Of a DNA stretch of 64,000 nt, positions 11,120 to 22,850 are shown one piece after another. The notes below the pieces were generated by a model that ran no database searches, was not told where the DNA came from, and saw only the letters and a list, made by a program, of their open reading frames with translations. The stretch's first letter is position 1, and every line of letters begins with the position of its first letter. The DNA is from Dryococelus australis (Eukaryota > Arthropoda > Insecta > Phasmatodea > Phasmatidae): positions 286,202,966 to 286,266,965 of the forward strand of contig CM057009.1 in NCBI GenBank assembly GCA_029891345.1, read 5' to 3'. The position numbers and the translations under genes were made by a program.

Positions 11120-12880
11120 TTTATTTTTGAACATGTTTTTTCTATTGTGTGTGATTTAGACCTTCTGGAACTTCAAGAAGATTCTTCTCAAATTGATACG
11201 CTCATCCAATCGGTGATTTCTGTTCATGATCAGTCTGGTAAACTTCAACATGAAAATGTCACTGTGTACCAAAACTTCTTCTATTCCATTGCACAATCGC
11301 GAGAAAGTGTTTTAGCCTTAAAATCTGAGATTGGTACCTCAATGTACCTTCTTCCTACTGAATCGCGGCAAACAAGAGGTATACTAAATTTTGGTGGGAA
11401 AATTATTAAAACCATGTTTGGAACTGTGAAATCAGAAGATCGTGCTCGCTTAGAGAATACGTTAAACTCTGTTTCAGATACTCAAGATAATATTGCCACT
11501 AATTAAGAGAATCACATTTTGGTTATCAAAAATTTAGAAGACAGTGTGCTAAATAATACCAAGAGCATTCAAAAGTTGGCCTCTTAATATTTGGAAAATT
11601 ATAATTTTTCTTTCCACTCCCTGAATGAAACGGTGCAAGAATCGATTGATAAAATATTAGTTATGAGTCTCAGGATTGTTTTGAAGTCCATGTTATCGAG
11701 AGTAACAGAAGCTTTGATTGATGCCAGACGTTAATTGTTTGACCTAAAAAATGCTATTGAAACTAGAGTACATGGCAAACTAAGCTCTACCTTGTTGAAT
11801 GCTGACACATTTACCAATGTTTTGAACAAAATCCACCATCATATTTCTGTCGTTGTACACGATAGCACCTTTTTCACAAGAACACCTTTACATATTTTAT
11901 GGACTTAGTTCAGTGCAAGTCGTTATTATTGAGAATTCACTTAATGCTGTGGTTAATGTGCCTCTAGCTAACAAAGATAGCTTGTTTGAGCGTTATAGTA
12001 TGTGTCCTGTCCCCTTTCGGTACATAAATTTGAACATTTAACTTTTGCTCAACATTTATGATTGATTATTAGCCCTGACAAAAAACTGTTTGTGTATGTG
12101 CCTACTAAATTGATGACTAGTTGCAAAACTAATGGTATCACCCTTTGCCCTTCTAATTTTCCTTTCTTTGGCACTTATGTCAATACATATAAATTAATTT
12201 GTTTTTGGGTAGATCATATATTGACCTTTGTAATAAATCTTTCATCATTCTCAAGCTACCATTTTTTCAGAAAACTGATTCACTTTGACTTTTTGCTACT
12301 AAAACCTCAATTCCAAACACCTTTCTTTGTAGATCTACTTTGGAATCCTCACATCCTTTTACTCTCTACCTAAATGGTTCTGGAACTATTACCAACACCA
12401 GTCATTGTGACATTGTTAACCCCTTCTTTAAAAGTTTTAGGTTTGCAAGCTCAGCCATTCATTTAAATCTGTCTTTCCCTAGGATCCATGTTCGCAAACT
12501 TCCTACCAGACGCTCTTCTCTATATTTTGGCAACCTTCAAAAATTCGTTCCAAATGATACGTTTATCGAAGATGTTGATACTATTTTTAATTCTCAGCCT
12601 AAGAGCGTTGATTTTTATGATATTATCAGTCTCCATCACTAAAAGTATCAAAATTCGCCTGAAAATATTTAAAAAAATCCCTTCCTTGGTTGTTCCTAGT
12701 GTTATTGGTGCATTATGTCTTGCTCTGTGCATATGGTTCATGTTTCATTTTTATCATAGAGTGCACCCTCCTTCTCAACGTCCGAGCTCCTCTACTGAAT
12801 TACCTGAAATATGGTGTAGTGACCCTTCCGTCAAGTTCTGCTAAATCTATTGTAAAGGTAGTAACCTTGTCTCTGATGTT
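11120..12880 (+). pseudogene. env: Errantivirus-type envelope (F-like) pseudogene
   Basis: The 11147-11503 frame ends a likely N-terminal subunit with a furin-type R-x-x-R motif (11366-11377). A Gly- and Ile-rich fusion-peptide-like stretch follows directly. Further pieces keep the family order: helical sequence to about 11850, then 11900-12020 with Asn-Ala-Val-Val-Asn-Val-Pro and a Tyr/Pro-rich segment, then Cys-containing ectodomain pieces to 12640. A strongly hydrophobic membrane anchor lies at about 12690-12760 in another frame, followed by a short Pro/Ser-rich tail. At least five stops or frame changes break it. Known: such proteins mediate membrane fusion in insect errantiviruses and share ancestry with baculovirus F proteins. 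This copy cannot encode one. Confidence 0.78.
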
Positions 12881-12890
12881 TCTTTATTGA

Positions 12891-15800
12891 GATGCTTTAA
12901 ATAGTGTTGGTTATTTTGCTTATCCTTTATTCATTTTATTTTATAGAACAAAAACTTTAGAAAAAACCAATATAAAAATAATGGATTTAAAAGCAAAATA
13001 TTATATTAGTATGTAAGCTATTGCACATCTTTGAGACTATGTAGGTATACATTATATATACATAAATTTTTTGCATCCTGTAGCGACTTCTAGTATTCAG
13101 TTAATGTGATTGTTTACAAGTTTGAGTTTTAAGATGTTAATTTTTAATTGATAAGAAAGTTTGTATTGGATTTAATTTGTTTTCGGCAGGGCTACTTTTT
13201 CATTTGTGTTTGTAGTTTGGTTAACCTAGGTGCCATTGTGATCAAATTTTTTTTAATACGGTTTTCTCTTGGTAGCTCACAATCGCGAGGGTGAGTGTTG
13301 TGCCATGCTACAACATGTTCTCTATCTCTCTCTACTATTTTCTTTTTCCTCTTAAATTGTTTTTCTAGAGATTTAATCTTTTTTTGCACAGCCCATTTTT
13401 ATTCTGCTCCATTGTTTCTTTTCGGTACACTGCTTTTGTTAAAGGTGATCTTTAAATTTGTGTGAAACTGACTTTTGATGCTAAATTGCCTTAAAACTGA
13501 GAAACAGATTATAAGTTTGTAAACCAATTAATCTTGTTGTAACATCTGATTATTTTATTTGTGTGATTTGCATTTCAACACACTTTAAGTTAGCATGCAA
13601 ATCTACCACATGTTTCACATGTAATATTGTTATATCATAATTTTATTTTCTTAATTATACGTAATATTACTGTAAACGCGGTAGCTGAAATGTTAATTTT
13701 CCATATGTGAATTGTTGTAATTTTATTTTGTTTTATCGGGTTTCAAGTAACTTGTTAGTTGTGTGCAAGTTGGCATCATTTAGGCACACGTTTTAGAATC
13801 GTCACTGTATTGGAAAACACCCTGGGTTAAGCCCTTTGTACTCTGTATTCATTTGAATATTTAACCACTGCCGATAATCGATGGTGACGGAATGTTCCAT
13901 GCGCCATCTTGAATTGAGTGGGTCACAACGGCAGCAGGCCAGTGAGGCCTTAGTTCTACGTTTAAAATATAAATTAAATGTTTTAAGGTTTATTAGACCC
14001 AAAAAAGTATATTACTATTTGAGTGATGAGCCAACTGTACACGGTACTACCGTCAGAACAGGTCTAAATATAAAATACGTGTGAGAAACTCTACAATTAT
14101 ATAAGGTATGATCCCACCTTAATGTACAGTGACCGTTACACGTACTTGAGAGTGTTTAATAAACTTTTAAAGTAAGTAGCATCATTTCCCGACACTTTTC
14201 AGTGGTCACAAAGTGCCTGAGATTTAAATAAGTATCTGATTGCTCTACCAACATAAATTGTGCTAGCCAGGAGAATTTTAAGTATGTAATTATACAGGCA
14301 AGTAATTTATTGTAACGGCCAAGTGTGAGAATATTAGCGACTTTTATTTTGAACATAATTAAATCTACTCTGCCAAACTTTAAGTGTGTGCAACATTCAA
14401 GATGTCTAAATAATATTTTTTTTTTAACTTTCAAATACTTTATTCACTTAATTGGCATTTGTAGCAGGCATAATAAGAGATATCTTTATAGACCTAGTCC
14501 AGCTGCTGCGTGCATATTCCTTGCATTTTTAACACTACCAAGGAATTAAACTTTCAGGCAATTTACTTCTATGGTATTTTTTCACATTAAATTATTGCTT
14601 AAAAATTGAAAGCCTTTCATTGCTTTAAATAAATACATAGTTGGTTCCTATGTCTTCCGGTGTGTTTTTAGTGTTGTATAGCTTTGCAGGGAGCTGCACA
14701 GAACCTGATTATGAGCAGGGCTTTCCAGGTAATTGAAATTCTGTTGGTGTGGAATACCAGCAACTTCGACGATGGTTTGCGGTATCCAAAATAACTGCCA
14801 GTTGGGTAATGTTTGATATGAATTTTATTGATATGGATTTCTCCCAGGTCGTTGCACTTTAATTATGCAGTTCTGCCTGTATACATTACATTTGACTAGA
14901 AAACAATAGCAAGGTTCACCCGTTTTCTTACAGGGGCTAATACTCATACATGAGGCATACGTAAACTATATGTCTCTCCAAGTTTTCCCCCACACAGGTA
15001 TTTATTACTTTGTTTTTTTTTATTTATTAGTAAATGCCCCAAAGGCTCTGAAAAGAAAGGTTTATTATTACCTTTGTAAATATCCAAAAGTTGTCTCTTA
15101 ATTTAGGAGTCTCTATAAAATTTAGGTATTTCTCTGCTGCTGCGATAGAGAGCAGCACTGGTACTGTAATAAGGCAAGTAACCAACGAGAAACTATTGTT
15201 ATATTGTAATTTTGTACAAATACTGTTCACTATACTTCTGTAATAATTTTTATTATTCAACTTTCCGATGTAATAGTTTTCTCAGTTACGTCTATAATGT
15301 TTTAAATCTAAAATATGGCCATCGAATTTCCTACTGCATATTTTACTCGAAGTATGGTGTTTCGATATTTTCGGTTAGCCATATCACGACTTTTGAAACT
15401 TTGCCCAAGCCACTCCATGCACAAAGGAATTTGCTGACCCCTTCTTCTTCACCGTGTTTCCACCAAGTTGTGAGTGCTGAAATTTAACCTCAAAGGTCTT
15501 TCACCTATTATATTATGTGAGACTTCAACGCTGCCACTTCGGTTAATGGAGTCCTTGTAACTTTTATTGTCACACCCCTTTTAATGTTTGTAACGTAAGT
15601 TATAGTGTTTGTATATTAACTTTTTGCTTGATATTTCTCAGTGTGGTTCAAGTCTCCCCCAGGGAAATGTAATCGAGTGCCTATGTGCAGCTGAACCTTA
15701 CCGGCGTGCCCCTTGCGGCAACAATCTGGACAACATGAGATAAACTTGCCGAGCTGGTGTGTCGTTGACCACACCAATATTTCAACCAAATAGATATGGT

Positions 15801-18200
15801 CAGATCTTTCAAATTTTTGCATGCTCTTCGTGCACGATTTGACGACTGAAATTCGCAACACTATCTAAGTGTACGCATTTTCTGGACAAAAGTTATAAAT
15901 GCTTGTATTTTTTTTTATGCAGACAAATAGTGTTTCGTAATGAGGTGGCATTTCAATTTAAAATAATGGATCAAACCTGAGTTCCAAAAAACAAAAACGT
16001 AAAATTGAATTTTTATTAAATTTTGTGTTAACTTAACACGTTTTTAACTAACCATGTAGTGAATCATAAATGAAAAAGTATAGGGTGAACCCTTTTAATA
16101 ACTGTGTGGAATTTTCAAGTAATCAAAAATAGAACAAAATACTTAAAAAATAAAAAATAAAATAAAAATTAAAATAAAAGATATTTTGAATTCATGGACA
16201 TTAATATTAAAAATACTCTGTCACTTGTTTTAACTGGTTAGTATGAATATTTTGTTGTTCTTTTCTTGTTGTTAAATGTTGGTGCTTCACAACGGGTGAG
16301 GTGTATTGTTTACACTGAGAAAGATAAAAATAAAACCTATTAAGGCTATATTAGATATTTATTTGTAAAGTTCCCTTTTAATTACCATCTGTTTTGGATA
16401 TAAGTTTTTCTTACAATAGCTTGATAACTTGACAACTAAGTATTATTATTTTTTAAATCAGTATCATGCTATGTGTAAGTTCATATCTGTATGCCCGACT
16501 TAGCAGCAAGGATGTGAGCAAATTTATCTTGGGCTGGGCCCTGTGTTTGAATTATTTTATTTCAACACCAAAGAGTTACATTTGAGCGGGAAATTATTTT
16601 TCCTTCCGTGTTCTCCTCTGGGGCACCTTGGCGCTAGGTTGAGAGTCCCTCAGCTGGGTCGTTTTCTTTGAAGAAATTTCCTTCCCTGTTTTCTCTTTTG
16701 GGTTCTTAACCGGGGTGCTGAGTGCTGGTTCACTTTTATAGTGTTCAGTCTTATATTATATATTCTGCTGGAAATCGTCATAACATTGCCCATTCCGTTG
16801 TTCTGTTGGTATCTATGGCGAGAACCCATCTGCGTAATTTTACAGTAAAGTCATACCAAAAGAACATTGTGGCTACAATCTTGATTCAGGTTTATTAGAA
16901 AGACCCTCCACATCCACAAATGACACCGGACCAATTTTTTTACATTGCAGTAAATTCTACACGATATTTTTATTATTATTTAAATGGGAATTTCTTTTTG
17001 CAGTAACAAGCACTCGTAAAAACAATGGTATTCCATGTAACATTTCTTCTTCAAGACGTTGCAAGAACCGTATCTTAGAGAGGTTACGTATAGAAATACA
17101 TTATTACTAACCAGTAATCGCTTTAAATGGCGAAGTCAAATTGATAAATTATTACATTTTGTTATAACTATCGAACTTACGAAAAATGTATGTGTTAATT
17201 TATAGTTTTTCATGTATTTAGAAATATTTTTTTCCCATCACACTCCTCACAGTTTTTTCCAGAGTATAACAATTTTTTTATTATTTCCACTTGGGCACCG
17301 TTATATATTAAGTTTACATATGTTTAACTTATAAGTCGTCATCCGATTAATCTGCAGACATGAAACGGGAAATTAGAAAACAATATTTCAAAATGTTTGT
17401 TAGAAGTAGTTCATCCACATGAGATTACATAATAAGTAAACAAAAATGTATGGCTTTATCGTGGTTCTGAGAACTTTGATCTGCCTAACTAGTATGCAGC
17501 ATTTACTTTTATTAAAAGGGCCAATGTGGAATGTTGATTGTCTTCTGGAATTTGCAAGATAGTTTCCGAAGCTAACCTTCAATAATAATTGAGAATAATG
17601 AATTCAATTAAGAAAAAAGTTTGCAGTCAAAGTTTAAAATTTAATATCCAATTTGAGAAACGATTTGGATGAGCATACGAAGAAGCATACAAAAATATTA
17701 ATAACGATAAATAAATAAACACTTCATTTTCCCTTCATATGTATATATTTTCAAAAATAATTTCACATGAAAGTTTTCCTGTAATTAAGTCCCATAACTA
17801 ATAAAACTTCAATGATCAATCAGTGCGAATAGTCTTTCACTTATTTTTTTCTTATTGAATTTGATTATGATTAATATAAGAGATAAAATATTTGGAACTG
17901 CCAGTTAAAATAACGAACATTTTAGAATTTTACGCCATTAATTTAATATTTCTTATAATTCACAAAAATGTCTGCAGCACATCATTTACAGAAAGTCCTG
18001 AAATATAATGGCTTCAGGAACACATAAGTGTAACTAAAAAAAATAACTGAAAAAATTAAATTAATTAAAAAAGTTTATATTGAGATATTTCTGCACAATA
18101 ATATAAACAAACATCAATGTATTAATATATTTGCCTGGGAGAAACTTTGAACAACCAAAGTCGTCATATCTTAAGATGTTTTGTTTTTAATTACAGTACT
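12891..18200. other. About 5.3 kb without a recognised gene
   Basis: AT-rich DNA with only short open frames. A 3' LTR of the gypsy element should begin near 12,900, but no copy is visible upstream of gag. A GC-richer patch at 13,870-13,960 and another at 16,490-16,730 show no coding similarity I can name. Poly-A and AAATAAAA-rich strings occur at 16,140-16,190. Confidence 0.35.
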
Positions 18201-18229
18201 GACGCATGCCGGGTTAACTAGTAGTTGGA

Positions 18230-20700
18230 GAGGTCGTCGTGACTTTGTGTTGCATTAGATCACACACGCAGGATTACAGGTTTACTGGTTTTCTACAATC
18301 GGTCTGACTACGGAGATAATCGGCTGACAGGAGGTGTCGGGGATAAATGGCTTACTTAGACTGTCATCGGCCGGAGATGGTGCTGCTGGTCGCTGCTGGC
18401 TGGAACTGGAGGTGTAGACAACTGGCTGTAGGTCGGTGATACCGTGCTGGCCAACACGGCACCATAGATTTCAGGCAACTGCTTCCTGATTACAAAACCT
18501 GGAGATGAAAACCCCGTGTCTCACCTCGGTGTACTTATATACGGGACAGTCCGGTCTCTTTAATTGTCGGGTTAAAGCAGCGCTGTCTCCATCCGCTTGC
18601 CTACTCAAAGTAAGAGGGGCTAATACAGACTGCTGCTTGGCAGCAAAGTAGGCTGTCCTTCGCTCCTCTCTCTTTGAGCGGTGCCTTTTCCCAAAACTCA
18701 CAGAGGTTATGACGCCGCTGAACAATATAGGCTGTGCACCAGGGACGCGCTAAAAATCCCTATCTTAGTGTATTGCCAGCAGTGGCTGCCGGTAAGAGCT
18801 CGGTGCTCCAGAAGGCCCCTCGCCGCCGTAGGGCCACAACTGGGTGTAGGTCGCAACCAAGGTCCGGCCGTAACCCTCGATCAAATACCCCCGCCAACAA
18901 CTAGGTGCTCCGGTAGGGATACAACTCAAGAGTACTGTCTCTCCCTGGTTGGATGAGATACTAGTAGTTGGGGCAATGATGTTCTATCCCCGGAGGTCTA
19001 GAATAGGTGGCAATCGAAAGGTGTGTGTGTTAGACTGGTGAATTCCTGATGGGAATCCACAGTCCTAATCTAATTCGTATAGTCAAACATCCGGTATCGG
19101 TCGGCAATGCACAACATGTACTGTTCCTAGCAGTCGTGGTGAAGAACTCTCTAGGAAGAATACCCTCAGTTGAAGGAACAAAGCTGTATTTATTAATGGC
19201 GTAACAAATACAGTGACACGTGCTATCTCCTAACAAAGCAGATGGTAGCTAAGGAACTAACATATGCTGTACAGGTGTAGGTGACCTGGTCCTGGGCTAT
19301 ACAAGAAAGCAAATTATATCGATGGCTAATTATGAACACTTAACATAGCTAACTAAACATCGGGATTTCTAGACGAGACTATTAATAAAAGGGATACATT
19401 GCTCTGGTAGCTGGGAGTCTAGTTTTTTCTCTGAACAAGTAGAGGCAGCTACTGTCCAGGAGGAATCAGTAGCAGAGGGTGTTGTGGTGTTACAAGATGA
19501 AGACCTTCTGGTAGATAAAGGCTATCGGCAATGAAGAGCCTCTGGTAAATGATGGTGGTCGTCGTCCAGAAGCCTCTGGTAACTGTTGCTGCAGAAGAGC
19601 CTCTAGTGACGACAATGGAAGCAGCCTCTGGTAGCTGCTTCAGACTGTTGTCGACAATGGAAGCAGCCTCTGGTGGCTGCTGAAGACTTGCTGACTCGTC
19701 GAAGACCCCAGTACACGAAGTGGTGGAGCGAGCTCAAGAATCAGGAAGAATCACTCGCGAGCCCGGCCGTGCATGGACTTATATAGTCCGAAAGGTAGGT
19801 GCAGCCGGGGTCCGCAGTGGGAAGTGTGATGTCGTCTCATGTCGTCCCTCTAGCACGGTGCTGGAGGAGGGGGTAGCTACCCTGTGTCTGTTTCCCAGCT
19901 TCATGCATGTTCGGTGGCGCTTGCTGTGCCCCGAGGCAGCTGATGGCTTGTGGGCTCTCAGTAGGGGGGGTGGGTGGGGAAGGGTGGCATGCTCACTGGC
20001 CTGTGCAACCTTCATTTCCACATGTTCGGAAGTGCCATCCAGGGTTGTGGCGATCTGCAATGCAATGTTGGTGAACAAAGTTGGCGGGGTTCGATTCTTA
20101 CTTGGGTGCAGTAGGAATACTAGTTAGATGAGTCCTAATTGTTTGTTTTGAAAATACATGGGAGCGGTACCTTTCAATTCGCCCCCTCTCCTCCAATGCG
20201 ATGAAGACTCATCATGTAAAGTCGGTGGAGTAGGGTGTGTAAAAGGTATGCCCGCTCATCTGGAAGTTCTCTGGGAGCAGACTCAGGAAGAAAAAAAATT
20301 CACTCAGGTAGGCAGGACCCTTAATGTTTGGCTGCTTGATCGCTGTAATTCCTCTCATTCTGTGTGCTGATGCCAGCTGGAGACACGTCGTGTGTGGCAC
20401 ACCGGCCATTGTTCTGACTCTCTTTGGACAGGCTCCCTCCCTGCCCCTCGCCTAGGCGAGTCGGAGTGCTGAATGCTGCTAATGCCCCCCCCCTTTTTGT
20501 GGTGAGGATTTGTGTCGGATGTGACTAGGTGTATCGGGTGTCCCACTTGCCTGTTTGGTTTATTTATGTCGTTGACAAACACTCAGCATTGCATTGTGGT
20601 TTATTACAAGAACCTGAAAACATACATTAAAAAAAACGACATGGTAAATACGAAATGTAATAAAAAGTTTGTGCAAGCCTTACTAATGGAAGGCGGGGTA
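18230..20700 (-). mobile_element. GC-rich, LTR-like sequence read on the minus strand
   Basis: Base composition rises sharply here against the AT-rich surroundings. On the minus strand there are TATATAAG-type boxes at 18534-18542 and about 19777-19786 and a polyadenylation signal AATAAA at 19194-19189. A leader-like tract with a 42-bp tandem repeat lies at 19611-19694. The order TATA, leader, AATAAA on one strand resembles the U3-R-U5 of an LTR. No LTR termini, target duplication or second copy was found, so this remains a suggestion. Open frames here (for example 19720-20127 plus) look like composition artefacts. Confidence 0.3.
19611..19694. repeat. 42-bp tandem repeat, two copies
   Basis: GACAATGGAAGCAGCCTCTG occurs at 19611 and again at 19653, each followed by GT(A/G)GCTGCT. 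Looser AGCCTCTRGT copies precede them from 19537. Confidence 0.75.
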
Positions 20701-21757
20701 GAGTAACTATTATAGTACTTGCTGTGGTGATTTCTATAAGAAACCTAGCATGCTTTCTGGGGTAGCCTGTGGGTCTCACAGCAAGCAATACAGTTACGTG
20801 TAACAGAATAAGAGTTCGGCAACCTCAGGCCCTCCATCACCTGGATTGACCGGCTAACGAACAATATGGGTAATCTTTACAAGGATTTTAATATGTGGAT
20901 AATTGGTGCACATTGGCCACTACAAACTAACAAACATAACACTGCAATAAAATTGAATTTAAAATATCTTTGCACCGAGTTTCACTGTAGTGAGTTCATG
21001 GGAGCTCTGTGGCTCAGCGTTCTGGGTCGACTTTTAGTTGATGCATAAGATATTGAAATCAAGTACACGCATGGAAACAAATGAGAAATACATAGTAATA
21101 ATGACACATAACCATGCAAGAAATGGATTTATTTTCATAGGTGTTATCTTCACAAGGGAACTATGAAAATGCAAAGGCATAGTTACATGTGTGACTACAC
21201 ATCAAGTAAAATATAAAAAAAATCTAAACTATCTAATTCCCTTACAGGAGTCCATCTTATACTAAGTTATAAATCTAATATGTACAATCAGTGAATTCTT
21301 TGTCTTCGTGTATTCACTGGCACTGTGGTAAGTGTCTATCAGTGATAATGCATGTACGTGTGAGCTGTCGACCACTAACTTGTGGAACCTTATCGCTGAT
21401 GAGGTGTAAAACGTCTGTTTTCGCTGGTCTAGATTACTACAGCATAATAACTGCTGTTTTTATGAGTTCAATTATTTCACATATCACTTAGTCGAGTGCC
21501 CCTGAATAATTTGATTTTATTTACCTCACCATTATCTATGCTTCCCCCACTTGACGACAGCTGGGTAGGCTAAATGTTGTCGTTTCACAATATTAAACTA
21601 GCCTAATGTGAGTGTCTTTGCCTAATTCTCACTGTCTTTGACTGGGTGGCTAGTTTAATTTTCACTAGTAACAGGACTGTAACAAGTCCTTTTTCACTAT
21701 TTGTAGTAGTGGTTTAGAACTACTTGCACTGGGTTCTCATCTTACTGAGCACTGCAA
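20701..21757. other. No gene recognised
   Basis: Mixed composition. A small hairpin AGGACTgtaacaAGTCCT lies at about 21671-21688. GCTCTGTGGCTCAGCG at 21004 resembles a pol III A box, but no B box follows. Confidence 0.3.
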
Positions 21758-22810
21758 TTATGATTGTTCTGCGGGTTTACATTTCGCCGGTCTTCCTCTA
21801 GGCCTGAGTGCAGCATGGGCTGGATATGGCCAGGTGAACCTCGACGTGGGTCTCGACGGTGATTCCTGGTAGCTGCGAGGCATCGAATCTGCCTTGGTGC
21901 CACGAGGGGGAATCAGGCATCGTAGTTCAGCATGTGACATTGAGACTTCTCCTTCTGCAGCTACTGATAGGGAGGGCACAGGTACACTGAGGCAGTGTGG
22001 GGGAGTGACACAGGAAGATCCTGCATCCCGACTACAAGGGTTCCTACCCATAGTGCAGGATGTTTCTGTGAAGAAGCAGTGCAAGGGAGTGGTCTTCGAC
22101 CGCCCTCAACCTTGCTTGCTGGTGCTCCTCGCTAAAGGTCTGGGTAGTTGGAGGATTCGACGGCCGCGGCCTCCAGGTACTTTGGTGAGGCAGTTGCACC
22201 AAGTGTAGAGTAGTGGGAGGCATCAATGTTCTCGATGCCTACTTCATTGGTTGCCGATCGAGCGGGAGACAGAACAGGAGTTTGTCCTCGATGGCGCTGA
22301 CGAGTTGAGTTTCTTGCATGGCAGGAGGTTGGGGCAGAGCGTTGTCGTCGACTGCGCTCGTCGCCATCTACAGTCTTGATTCCTCACTGTCAGTAACAGG
22401 GGTCGGCTTCGTGGAAGCTGGAATGACCTTGATCCCTGTTCCGGGTGTTTCCTCCAGTATGGCAATCAGCTCTGTGTCCACAGTGTGTTCGCTGCCTGAC
22501 GGCCCAGTGGCGGGTTTGGTAGCTTCATGGAGTCAGAAACTGGCTTCGTAGAAGCTGGCATGTCCTTGATTTCTGGCTGTGGAGTTGTACCAGGTGGAAG
22601 AGAAGGTGATCTGATTGCTTTTACCTCCTTCACCATTGGCAGTTCGGATCTTTTGGCTAACAGACTGTATTCCCTGTCTCTGGGACATCGCCAACACACT
22701 TTGGTGCAGCTAAGGGTGGCCTGGTCAGGTCTGATGGTGACTCGGTGGCCATAGCTGGTCGGCATCCAAGGCAGGGATTTAACGGGGACTGCTCCTCGGC
22801 ACTGTGACAT
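21758..22810 (-). pseudogene. Unidentified minus-strand coding remnant
   Basis: Three consecutive minus-strand frames (22810-22466, 22465-22244 and 22084-21758) can be read as one decayed protein of about 350 residues, linked by frame changes and stops. The first piece begins MSQCRGAVPVKSLPWM and has a Cys-rich stretch (CTKVCWRCPRD). The words PASTKP recur in the first piece and in the stretch after it. Later parts are Pro/Ser/Thr-rich. GC content is much higher than in the neighbours. I do not recognise the family. Because LTR-like signals lie downstream on the same strand, a retroelement protein is possible, but a host gene fragment is not excluded. Confidence 0.35.
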
Positions 22811-22850
22811 TTCTATTCTCCTGGGTGTTGGTGGGATGACTCCCTGATGG

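Larger units (their letters stand above)
6642..12890 (+). mobile_element. Degenerate env-bearing Ty3/gypsy (errantivirus-like) provirus
   Basis: On the plus strand and in order come gag remnants, aspartic protease, reverse transcriptase, RNase H, integrase and an envelope gene of the insect errantivirus/baculovirus F type. Every gene carries stops and frameshifts. No matching LTR pair, primer-binding site or target duplication could be found by eye, so the ends given are those of the coding remnants. It is a fossil copy. Confidence 0.82.

Noticed and set aside
13192-13389. Lys/Arg-rich 65-codon minus frame
   Set aside because: Low complexity, no recognisable motif, and it lies where a gypsy 3' LTR would be expected.
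12891-14100. Possible 3' LTR of the gypsy provirus
   Set aside because: I compared it by eye with 6,263-6,641 and found no shared block, TG...CA ends or target duplication.
15616-15861. 81-codon minus frame with several Cys and His
   Set aside because: Spacing does not fit a zinc finger and there is no flanking support.
19720-20127. 135-codon plus frame and its 99-codon minus shadow
   Set aside because: High GC content lengthens frames here. The translation resembles nothing and overlaps TATA and leader-like signals.
21001-21030. GCTCTGTGGCTCAGCG as a SINE A box
   Set aside because: No B box at the right distance and no SINE body follow.
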